From: Verrucomicrobiota bacterium
Lineage (GTDB): Bacteria > Verrucomicrobiota > Verrucomicrobiia > Limisphaerales > UBA1100
Assembly (NCBI GenBank): GCA_028872685.1
Contig: JAPKEI010000084.1
Location: 1-9,635 of the forward strand
DNA length: 9,635 bases
Direction of reading: 5' to 3'
In this document: one piece after another, positions 1 to 6,581 of the stretch
Layout: each line of letters opens with the position of its first letter
Numbering within the stretch: the stretch's first letter is position 1
Made by a program: the position numbers and the translations under genes
The notes under the pieces: generated by a model
What the model was told of the DNA's origin: nothing
Database searches by the model: none
What the model saw: only the letters and a program-made list of their open reading frames with translations

Positions 1-246
1 CGGGTAGTGCCGCGCGGAGGTGCGTTTACCAGCTCACCGTGGGCGTACAATGGAAGAATCTTTTTCCTCGATGAAAATGGAGTGACCTATGTGCTTCAAG
101 CCGGGCGCGAATTTAAACTGCTTCGTGCTAATCGCCTGAACCCCAAAGAAGACATGTGCATGGCTACTCCGGCGATTGTCGGCGGCAAGTTGCTCATCCG
201 TACAGACTCACGGATTTATTGTTTGAGCCAGGCAAAAAATAGGTAG
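1..246 (+). CDS. PQQ-like beta-propeller repeat protein, C-terminal fragment (5' end outside window)
   Basis: The reading frame is open from the first base and ends at TAG 244-246, so only about the last 81 residues are present. They look like the last two blades of a PQQ/BamB-like propeller: 'SSPWAYNGRIFFLDENG', then 'ATPAIVGGKLLIRTDSRIYCL'. This tail aligns by eye with the C-terminus of the complete propeller protein at 3737-5299: SSP + NG/DG, then an xMC/MWC segment, then xP-x-V-x-x-G-K/R-L and a final I/V-x-C-L/F strand. The two are therefore probably paralogues. Such proteins are usually exported. Those in PVC bacteria are mostly uncharacterised, and the fold alone does not show that PQQ is bound. 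The GTG at 7 is an internal codon, not the true start. The hydrolase gene follows 53 bp later on the same strand, which suggests co-transcription. Confidence 0.8.
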   Translation, partial: RVVPRGGAFTSSPWAYNGRIFFLDENGVTYVLQAGREFKLLRANRLNPKEDMCMATPAIVGGKLLIRTDSRIYCLSQAKNR

Positions 247-299
247 AGCAGGCAGAGCTTGACGTGGTCGGTGTTCTGCTCGATGAATTTAGGCGTCAC

Positions 300-2198
300 A
301 TGAATACATTGATCCGATTTCCGGTGTTGGCGACTTTTGCGTTGTTTTTTGTCCTACCTCTGAGAGCGGCGGTTTTCAAAACGCCGGGCGACAAGATGTT
401 TGCCGCATATTTCAAAGATCAAACCGATCGGCTTTCAGCAAAATCACTTTCCGAAATCAAAACAATTGAAGACTGGAATGCCCGAAAGAAAACATATGGC
501 CGGCAAATGCATGAGATGCTGGGGCTAGACCCCATGCCGCAGCGTACGCCGCTCAAGGCGACGGTCACCGGTAAATTGCAGCACGCGGAGTTTGAGGTTT
601 GGAAAGTTCATTTTCAGTCGAAACCGGGTCTGTACGTCACTGGCAATCTTTACGTGCCCAAGGGCATCGAAAAACCCGCGCCCACGATTCTTTACGTGTG
701 CGGCCACGGGCGCGTGAAAAAAGATGGCGTGAGCTTCGGCAACAAGGTTCATTACCAGCATCACGGTATTTGGTTCGCGCGCAATGGCTATGTCTGTCTC
801 GTTATCGACACGCTGCAGTTGGGTGAAATTGAGGGCATCCATCACGGCACGTACAATCACGATATGTGGTGGTGGAATTCCCGCGGCTATTCTTCGGCGT
901 CAGTCGAGGCGTGGAATTGCATTCGTGCGCTGGATTATTTGGAGACGCTGAAGTTCGTGGACAAGAACCGTTTTGGTGTCACCGGTCGCAGCGGAGGAGG
1001 TGCATACAGTTGGTGGATTTCCGTACTCGACGAACGCATCAAAGTTTCCGCGCCGGTAGCTGGTATTGCGGATTTGAAAAACCACGTTTACGCCGGCTTC
1101 CCAAACAGCGGTCGCCTTGCTCACGGGGTGGTGGAAGGACATTGCGACTGTATGTTTCACGTGAACACGTACCGCTGGGATTTCGGCCAAGTGGCTGCGC
1201 TTGTTGCCCCGCGGCCATTGATGATTCTCAACACGGACGATGATCGTATTTTCCCGCTCGATGGGGTGACGCGTGTTTTCAATGGTGCCCGAAAAATTTA
1301 TGACCTCCACGGTGCGCGCGACAAGCTCGGGCTCGTCATCGTGCCTGGAGGCCACAGCGATACGCAACCCCTGCGCGTGCCGGCATTCAATTGGTTTAAT
1401 CGCCATCTCAAAGGCGCGGAGCCGCCCATCACCATTACCGCCGAAAAACTTTTTGAACCGGAACAATTGAAAGTGTTCGACAAGCTACCAGCCGATGAGA
1501 TCAACACAAAAATTCAGGAAAGCTTCACGCAATTAGCCTCCGCAAAACAAAAAGTCGGCAAGGCAACCATCGCACTACTGCGAAAGAAAACATTCGGCGG
1601 ATGGCCGGGAAACGATGTGCCTTTGAATGAAAAACGTATTTCTAAAATTGAAAAGAACGGGGCGGTCTTAGAAACGGTTGATTTCGACAGTCAGGAAAAA
1701 ATACGGCTGGGCATTTATTTGTCGTATCGTTCAGGGTTGAAAAACCCCAAACGGATCGAGCTGAAAGTGTTTGGTGGGGAAAACGATTTGCAACAAGGGC
1801 CGGCGGAAAACAGTAATGTGTTGTACGTTGCTTTTTCGCCACGTGGATTGGGCCGGACTGCGTTGAGCGATGACAAATCTCATCGGACTCAAACTCGCCG
1901 TCGCTTTATGTTGCTGGGCCAAACCCTCGCTGGAATGCAGGTTTGGGATGTGCGGCGTTGCGTGCAAGTGTTGCGCGAACTGGGCTATGATTGCCCCATC
2001 ACTTTGATAGGCGATGGGGAAGCTGCCAGCCTCGTTTCGCTGGCGGCACTATACGAAAAAGTTGAAACGGTGAGTGTGAAAAACTATCCAAAGGATGACA
2101 AAGTACAGCCGGATTATTTGAACATTTCCCGCATCGTGACCCCCGCGCAAGTGCTCGACCTTGTGCGGCAGCGTTCCAAACTAAACCATCGGAAATAA
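300..2198 (+). CDS. exported alpha/beta hydrolase, acetyl-xylan-esterase-like, with degenerate second domain (632 aa)
   Basis: Probable secreted carbohydrate-ester hydrolase; the substrate is unknown. I chose ATG 300 because it begins a clear signal peptide (Arg5, hydrophobic stretch about 6-19, 'LRAA' cleavage region near 22-24) and has a weak AGGCG at 291-295. GTG 264 would add 12 polar residues before it. The first domain, about residues 60-365, is an alpha/beta hydrolase: 'CGHGR' oxyanion-type loop, nucleophile elbow G-R-S-G-G-G with Ser231, acidic residue within 'NTDDD' (Asp313-315), and His352 in 'GGHSD'. The triad therefore looks intact. A 'EGHCDCMF' segment (His281, Cys282, Cys284) lies before the acid loop; I recall it from related planctomycete proteins. 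Residues about 430-632 look like a second hydrolase-like half, 'RRRFMLLGQTLAGMQVWDVRR' onward (split here for length), with G571-D572-G573 where a GxSxG elbow would sit, so it is probably non-catalytic. The last 18 bp overlap the permease gene on the opposite strand. Confidence 0.85.
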   Translation: MNTLIRFPVLATFALFFVLPLRAAVFKTPGDKMFAAYFKDQTDRLSAKSLSEIKTIEDWNARKKTYGRQMHEMLGLDPMPQRTPLKATVTGKLQHAEFEVWKVHFQSKPGLYVTGNLYVPKGIEKPAPTILYVCGHGRVKKDGVSFGNKVHYQHHGIWFARNGYVCLVIDTLQLGEIEGIHHGTYNHDMWWWNSRGYSSASVEAWNCIRALDYLETLKFVDKNRFGVTGRSGGGAYSWWISVLDERIKVSAPVAGIADLKNHVYAGFPNSGRLAHGVVEGHCDCMFHVNTYRWDFGQVAALVAPRPLMILNTDDDRIFPLDGVTRVFNGARKIYDLHGARDKLGLVIVPGGHSDTQPLRVPAFNWFNRHLKGAEPPITITAEKLFEPEQLKVFDKLPADEINTKIQESFTQLASAKQKVGKATIALLRKKTFGGWPGNDVPLNEKRISKIEKNGAVLETVDFDSQEKIRLGIYLSYRSGLKNPKRIELKVFGGENDLQQGPAENSNVLYVAFSPRGLGRTALSDDKSHRTQTRRRFMLLGQTLAGMQVWDVRRCVQVLRELGYDCPITLIGDGEAASLVSLAALYEKVETVSVKNYPKDDKVQPDYLNISRIVTPAQVLDLVRQRSKLNHRK

Positions 2199-3647
2199 TT
2201 TCGCACCAATCATCGTCACCACGATTCCCGTCACGCCCATAATGGAAAGCGTGGCGGTGAAGGTGAGCAGCGTTTCTTTTTCAGTCATCCCGCTCATTTT
2301 ACTGATCACCCAAAAACCGCTGTCATTCATCCAGGGTAAAGGCTTGGAGCCACAGCCTATGGCGAGCGCGAGGTATACGGGATGGTAGTCAAGATTGCCC
2401 ACCGCAAAGCTGCCCACAATGCCCACTGCGGTGATCATCGCCACCGTGGCCGAGCCCTGCGCTGCGCGGATGACGGTGGTCACCAAAAATGCCAACGGCA
2501 ACAGCCATAAACTGTTGGCCCCTTCGCCTACCTTGGATTGCAAATGCGGTCCGATTCCGGTCTGCAGTAAGATGGCTCCGAACGCTCCACCGGCACAGCA
2601 AATCAAAATAATCAATCCCGCCTCCTGCAGCGCGCCCTGCATTTGTTCGGTGAGTTCTTTTTTGTTTTTGAGATGGCGGGCAAGCGTGAACAACGCAAGA
2701 CCGGCCGCAATAGCGAGCGCGATATTTTTGTCGCCCAGCAGTTTGAAAAAATTCTTCAATCCCGTGGAGGCCTCCGTCTGGGCGATCAACGTGCCGCCGG
2801 CAATGAGCAACACGGGCAACACAATCGGCAGCAACGAGGCAAAGAGGGATGGCAGTTCGTGGGTTTCCTTGGCGGAAAGCGACTCCAGTTTTTCGATGGC
2901 CTCGGGCGTTTCACGGAATGGAATGTCCATTCGCCTATTGAGCCAAACGCCATAAAGATAGCCCGCGCTGGCGGTGAACAGGCCCACCACCAGTCCGGCT
3001 AAAATCATGGTGCCAATATTGATTCCCAGTGCACTGGCCACGTATAGCGGGCCGGGCGTGGGCGGCACCAGCGAATGGGTCATCGATCCGCCGGCAATGA
3101 TGGCGACGATGAGCAGTAGATAATTTTTGCGCAATTTCAGCCACATCGCCTTGGCCAGGGGGATGGCGAGCAGGAAGAGGCTGTCAAAAAAAACGGGTAT
3201 GCCTAGCGCAAAACCACTGCCCAGAAAAGCCACCGGCGCGCCTTTCTCGCCTACCATGCTCAGTGCCGCGCGCACAATCCGATCCGCCGCGCCGCTGGCG
3301 AGCAGGCACCGGCCGATGAGGCAGGCGAGCGCAATAACTAAACCAATTTTACCAAACGTGACGCCGAACTCTTGGGTAATACGCTGGATGGGAGTGCGAT
3401 TGTTTGCGTAGTCTGCCTGATCATTCTTGATTTGGGCCTGCTCGATTTCTGTGAGGTCTGCGCCAGTTAATTTGACACGCTCATTGATCTTCTTGTCGGC
3501 CAGAGCATTGGCCACCTGAGTTTTTGGCGTGATACTGGCAATCAATAGTGCGGCAATAAAGAGGGCGATGAACGGATGTAATCGCAGCCAAAGAATGCCG
3601 CCGAGCACTGTAGCTAAACCAATGAGAAGCAGGAGGAACGGATCCAC
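2181..3647 (-). CDS. GntP-family permease (gluconate/sugar-acid:H+ symporter type), 488 aa
   Basis: Inner-membrane secondary transporter; the family moves gluconate and related hydroxy acids by proton symport. The substrate here is not determined by sequence. The protein is hydrophobic along its length, with about a dozen likely membrane spans. Family signatures are clear: 'HSLVPPTPGP' (residues 191-200, the GntP P-P-x-P-G-P loop), 'RAAQGSATVAMITA' from Arg394, and 'NDSGFW' (441-446) followed by 'MSGMTEKETL'. It is longer than the roughly 440 residues usual for GntP proteins. The excess is a charged hydrophilic stretch at about residues 42-95, between the second and third hydrophobic segments. 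The start is GTG 3645-3647 with no Shine-Dalgarno. An in-frame stop lies about 40 bp upstream with no ATG between, so this start is nearly forced. It is transcribed divergently from the propeller gene at 3737. The C-terminal codons share 18 bp with the hydrolase gene. Confidence 0.92.
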   Translation of the reverse strand: MDPFLLLLIGLATVLGGILWLRLHPFIALFIAALLIASITPKTQVANALADKKINERVKLTGADLTEIEQAQIKNDQADYANNRTPIQRITQEFGVTFGKIGLVIALACLIGRCLLASGAADRIVRAALSMVGEKGAPVAFLGSGFALGIPVFFDSLFLLAIPLAKAMWLKLRKNYLLLIVAIIAGGSMTHSLVPPTPGPLYVASALGINIGTMILAGLVVGLFTASAGYLYGVWLNRRMDIPFRETPEAIEKLESLSAKETHELPSLFASLLPIVLPVLLIAGGTLIAQTEASTGLKNFFKLLGDKNIALAIAAGLALFTLARHLKNKKELTEQMQGALQEAGLIILICCAGGAFGAILLQTGIGPHLQSKVGEGANSLWLLPLAFLVTTVIRAAQGSATVAMITAVGIVGSFAVGNLDYHPVYLALAIGCGSKPLPWMNDSGFWVISKMSGMTEKETLLTFTATLSIMGVTGIVVTMIGAKLFPMV

Positions 3648-3698
3648 GCGGGAGGGATAAAGGCCTATTGTGAAAAACTCAAGCTTTCAAGGGTTGGG

Positions 3699-3718
3699 TT
3701 GAATGCCTAATCATTCAA
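3699..3718. promoter_or_regulatory. perfect 7-bp inverted repeat in divergent intergenic region (possible operator)
   Basis: TTGAATG (3699-3705) and CATTCAA (3712-3718) are exact reverse complements separated by 6 bp. They lie 18 bp before the propeller gene start and about 50 bp upstream of the permease start. A direct repeat TTCAAGGG occurs at 3686-3693 and again at 3714-3721, overlapping the right arm. The position in an 89-bp divergent gap suits a shared regulator site. The alternative is a short hairpin in the 5' leader of one transcript. I see no convincing -35/-10 pair for either gene, so the promoters remain unplaced. Confidence 0.3.
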
Positions 3719-3736
3719 GGGTAGTCCAATTCACTC

Positions 3737-5299
3737 ATGCATCAAATTTGTATTTGTCTTATAGCTGGAGCACTGAGTGCGGGTGCTGCCGAATGGAACC
3801 AGTGGCGTGGGCCTAACCGTAATGGTTTGGTGCCAGACCAAGTGCGGCTGGACACTCAGTTTCCTGAAGCTGGGCCGAAGGAGATATGGAGAAGTGAGCC
3901 CATACCCAGTAACGACGATGGAGGTCATGGCAGTCTTGTGATTTCAGGCAATCGGATTTACATGGGAATCGTGTGGCACAAGAATATTCCTTCGGAGAAA
4001 CGTGAACTTAACGAACTGGTGGTGCGGCGGATGGGTTTCCGTAATCTTTCCCAACATAAGGGGTTAGCGGATAAAATGGAGGAGGCCCGCCTTGCTCTCA
4101 GTTCACGGTTGCGTGGCGCTAAACTGGAGGAATGGGCTGATGCCTGGCTGGAAGAGCATCTGGACCCCAAACAGCAGGAAGCCATCGGCGGCTGGATTAA
4201 AGACCGTTTCAAGAAAGGCAAATCAGCTGTGCCCTATGGCGACCTCGAGAAGATCTCGAAAGCCGGCGACTTGCTTTTTGAGAATGACAAGATTTTCAAG
4301 GCATGGATTGAGAAGCAGGGTTTCTCAAAACTGGCGCGAGAACAGCTCATCAAGGTTGTGCCGTCCTCGATACGTGAAGCGAAGGACGTGGTCATCTGCA
4401 TTGATGGCACTAACGGCAAGACTCTTTGGCGCTCAGAAACCCCCGGCCACCCTACTGGTCGTAAATCATCCAGCACCCCGTGTGTGGCCAATGGTAAAGT
4501 GTATGCCGCTGGCAGCACCCACGCTCATTGTGTGGATGCCAAAACGGGCAAGCCAGTTTGGTCTGTGAAATTACCGTCCAAGCCGACGGCATCGTCGTTT
4601 CTTGTAGCAGATGGTCGGGCATTTATTATGGCTGGCCGGTTAGTGGCACTGAATGCCGAAACGGGCCGAGAGATTTGGCAGAGTGAAGACGCACGTGGTG
4701 GTAATTCTTCGCCCATGATATGGGAACATAAGGGACACCAGTTCATCATCATCAGTGCCGGTCGCGAGGTGTTTTGCCTCAACCCAAGCGATGGCAGCGT
4801 GGTGTGGTCTGTGGCGGGCGGGGGAGATTCCACGCCGGTAATTTATGGTGACTGGCTGGTTTCCTATTCACGCGATGCTAAGATCGGCCTTGCCGGCTAC
4901 AAACTCTCACTCGCCGGAGCGGAGATGATTTGGAATCTGGCGCTGGATGCCCGTCGCTCTCAATCCACGCCGATAATTTACCAGAAGCATGTTTACTTAG
5001 CTGGCGGCGAAAATCAGTTATGTCTCGAATTGGCCACCGGCAAGGTGCAATGGCGCGAGAAACGACAAAGCACCATATCATCACCCTTGATTGCTGATGG
5101 CAAATTTATCTTGATGGAGAAGAAAGGCAGCGACCTTGTGATGCTCGAGGCTACACCCGAAGCGCACCGGGAAATTACCAAAACTCGTGTGAAGGCTATG
5201 TGGTGTCCATCACCCGTGGTTAGCAATGGTCGCCTTTACCTTCGCCGAGAGAACCATGTGGTTTGTTTCAATCTTGCGTTAAGGCAGGTGGTTCCGTAA
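3737..5299 (+). CDS. exported PQQ-like beta-propeller protein with helical insertion (520 aa)
   Basis: Probably a periplasmic or surface propeller protein of the BamB/PQQ-repeat class; its role is unknown. ATG 3737 begins a short hydrophobic signal peptide (residues 1-18, cleavage near 'AGAA'), directly followed by 'WNQWRGPNRNG', typical of PVC propeller proteins. PQQ-type blade motifs of the form D/N-x-x-x-G-x-x-x-W recur at residues 223-231, 267-275, 306-314, 349-357 and 432-439, with weaker ones near 392-399 and the C-terminus. Residues about 86-215 interrupt the propeller with a charged, Leu/Glu/Lys-rich and probably alpha-helical segment, after which the propeller resumes at 'DVVICIDGTNGKTLW'. 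No cytochrome c motif or catalytic site is visible, so quinoprotein dehydrogenase activity should not be assumed. No Shine-Dalgarno is evident. The gene converges on dapL with a 15-bp gap and resembles the partial propeller protein at the left edge. Confidence 0.85.
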   Translation: MHQICICLIAGALSAGAAEWNQWRGPNRNGLVPDQVRLDTQFPEAGPKEIWRSEPIPSNDDGGHGSLVISGNRIYMGIVWHKNIPSEKRELNELVVRRMGFRNLSQHKGLADKMEEARLALSSRLRGAKLEEWADAWLEEHLDPKQQEAIGGWIKDRFKKGKSAVPYGDLEKISKAGDLLFENDKIFKAWIEKQGFSKLAREQLIKVVPSSIREAKDVVICIDGTNGKTLWRSETPGHPTGRKSSSTPCVANGKVYAAGSTHAHCVDAKTGKPVWSVKLPSKPTASSFLVADGRAFIMAGRLVALNAETGREIWQSEDARGGNSSPMIWEHKGHQFIIISAGREVFCLNPSDGSVVWSVAGGGDSTPVIYGDWLVSYSRDAKIGLAGYKLSLAGAEMIWNLALDARRSQSTPIIYQKHVYLAGGENQLCLELATGKVQWREKRQSTISSPLIADGKFILMEKKGSDLVMLEATPEAHREITKTRVKAMWCPSPVVSNGRLYLRRENHVVCFNLALRQVVP

Positions 5300-5318
5300 G
5301 GGCGAAAGCCATTCTTAC
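5296..5318. terminator. possible bidirectional hairpin between convergent genes
   Basis: GTAAG (5296-5300) pairs with CTTAC (5314-5318), and GGC (5301-5303) pairs with GCC (5308-5310) around a GAAA loop, leaving a 3-nt bulge (ATT, 5311-5313). The structure spans both stop codons of the converging propeller gene and dapL. The stem is short and broken, and no strong T-run follows on either side (only TCTTTTC near 5326 on the + strand), so terminator activity is doubtful. Confidence 0.22.
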
Positions 5319-6553
5319 CAGGAAATCTTTTCTATCCGGCTCGCAACTTCTTCCGCATTCGCGCGGCTGTTGAAAGCGCTGATGCGGAAGTAGCCTTCGC
5401 CGGCGTTGCCAAAGCCGGCACCGGGTGTGATGACCACGGCGGCTTCGTTGAGGACGCGGTCGAAGATATCCCAGCTCGGAGCATCATTGGGGGTCTTAAG
5501 CCAAATGTATGGGGCATTGGTGCCGCCGAACACTTCCAAGCCCGCTGTGCTGGCCGCTTCACGCAGGATTAAGGCATTGCTCATGTAGTGCGCGACAAGC
5601 TCCTGAACCTGCGCTTGTCCAGCTTCAGTATACACGGCAGCAGCAGCTTTTTGAATAGGGTAGCTGGTGCCGTTAAATTTCGTGGCGGTGCGGCGCGACC
5701 AAAGGGCGTGCAGGCTGTGAGCGTTGCCTTTGGAATCCTTGCCGGTCAATTCCTTGGGGATCACGGTGAAGGCGCAACGAGTGCCGGTGAAGCCGGCGTT
5801 CTTGGAGAAGCTGCGGAATTCAATAGCGCAATTACGCGCGCCTTCGATTTCAAAAATTGAATGCGGCACGTCGGCATCCTGAATGAAGGCCTCATATGCA
5901 GCATCGAACAGAATGAGTGAGCCGTTTTTCTGCGCATACTCCACCCACCCAGCAAGCTGCTCGCGAGTGGCGGTGGCACCGGTGGGGTTGTTGGGGTAGC
6001 ACAGATAAATAATGTCTGCCTTTTCATCAGGAGTGGCCGGAACAAAATTATTTTCGGCGGTACAGGGCAGGTAAATGATGCCGCCGTATTGTCCGGTGTC
6101 ATTGGCGGTGTCGGTGTGGCCGGCCATCACGTTGGTGTCGAGGTACACGGGGTACACGGGGTCGGTGATGGCGATGCGGTTTTGGTGGCCAAGGATATCA
6201 AGGATGTTCGCAGTGTCGCACTTGGCACCGTCGGACACAAAAATTTCGTCCGCAGTCACATTGATTCCACGCTCGTTAAAGTCGTTTTCCGAGATGGCTT
6301 CGCGCAGAAAATCATAGCCGTGCTCCGGGCCGTAGCCTTTGAAGGTTTCGCGGTCGGCCATTTCGTCCACGGCGGCGTGCAGAGCCTCGGTGCAAGCAGG
6401 CGGCAGCGCCTCGGTCACATCGCCAATGCCGCAGCGAATGAGCCTTGCGGCGGCCACGGGGTTGGCCTCGGTAAATTCCTTCACGCGACGGCCAATCTCG
6501 GGGAAGAGATAACCCGCCTGCAGTTTCAAATAATGTTCGTTAATGAATGCCAT
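5315..6553 (-). CDS. dapL: LL-diaminopimelate aminotransferase (EC 2.6.1.83), 412 aa
   Basis: PLP-dependent cytoplasmic enzyme that converts tetrahydrodipicolinate plus glutamate directly to LL-diaminopimelate, replacing the DapC/D/E steps on the way to lysine and peptidoglycan. The start is set at ATG 6551-6553 because 'MAFINEHYLK' matches the usual DapL N-terminus; a TTG at 6574 would add seven atypical residues. Fold-type I aminotransferase residues are present: 'GIGDVTEALP' (42-51), 'FKGYGPEHGY' (71-80), 'DPVYPVYLDTNVMAG' (131-145), 'YPNNPTG' (186-192), Asp217 in 'LFDAAY' for the pyridine nitrogen, Lys251 in 'SFSKNAGFTGTR' as Schiff-base lysine, Arg259, and Arg390 in 'GYFRIS' for the substrate carboxylate. 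Length is normal for the family (about 410). It lies 28 bp after the stop of the haem protein gene on the same strand, so it may be read through from it. No Shine-Dalgarno is visible. The overall match is strong. Confidence 0.95.
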   Translation of the reverse strand: MAFINEHYLKLQAGYLFPEIGRRVKEFTEANPVAAARLIRCGIGDVTEALPPACTEALHAAVDEMADRETFKGYGPEHGYDFLREAISENDFNERGINVTADEIFVSDGAKCDTANILDILGHQNRIAITDPVYPVYLDTNVMAGHTDTANDTGQYGGIIYLPCTAENNFVPATPDEKADIIYLCYPNNPTGATATREQLAGWVEYAQKNGSLILFDAAYEAFIQDADVPHSIFEIEGARNCAIEFRSFSKNAGFTGTRCAFTVIPKELTGKDSKGNAHSLHALWSRRTATKFNGTSYPIQKAAAAVYTEAGQAQVQELVAHYMSNALILREAASTAGLEVFGGTNAPYIWLKTPNDAPSWDIFDRVLNEAAVVITPGAGFGNAGEGYFRISAFNSRANAEEVASRIEKISW

Positions 6554-6581
6554 CGGAGGGCGGACGGTATCCAAACTCTGG

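Noticed and set aside
264..299. Upstream GTG start for the hydrolase
   Set aside because: It would put 12 mostly polar or charged residues before a good signal peptide that begins exactly at ATG 300.
2395..3411. Several + strand open frames opposite the permease gene
   Set aside because: Low-complexity Ala/Arg/Ser-rich translations without domains, fully overlapped by a clear GntP protein on the other strand.
3737..5299. Reading the propeller protein as a PQQ-dependent alcohol or glucose dehydrogenase
   Set aside because: It has no haem c motif and no recognisable catalytic Asp or PQQ-contact signature. Only the repeat fold is supported.
6142..6159. Tandem direct repeat GGTACACGG x2
   Set aside because: It encodes the PVYPVY part of the conserved DapL motif 'DPVYPVY' on the minus strand, so it is explained by protein conservation and not by a mobile or regulatory repeat.
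6554..6574. TTG start giving a 419-residue DapL
   Set aside because: The seven extra residues do not match the family N-terminus, while ATG 6553 does.
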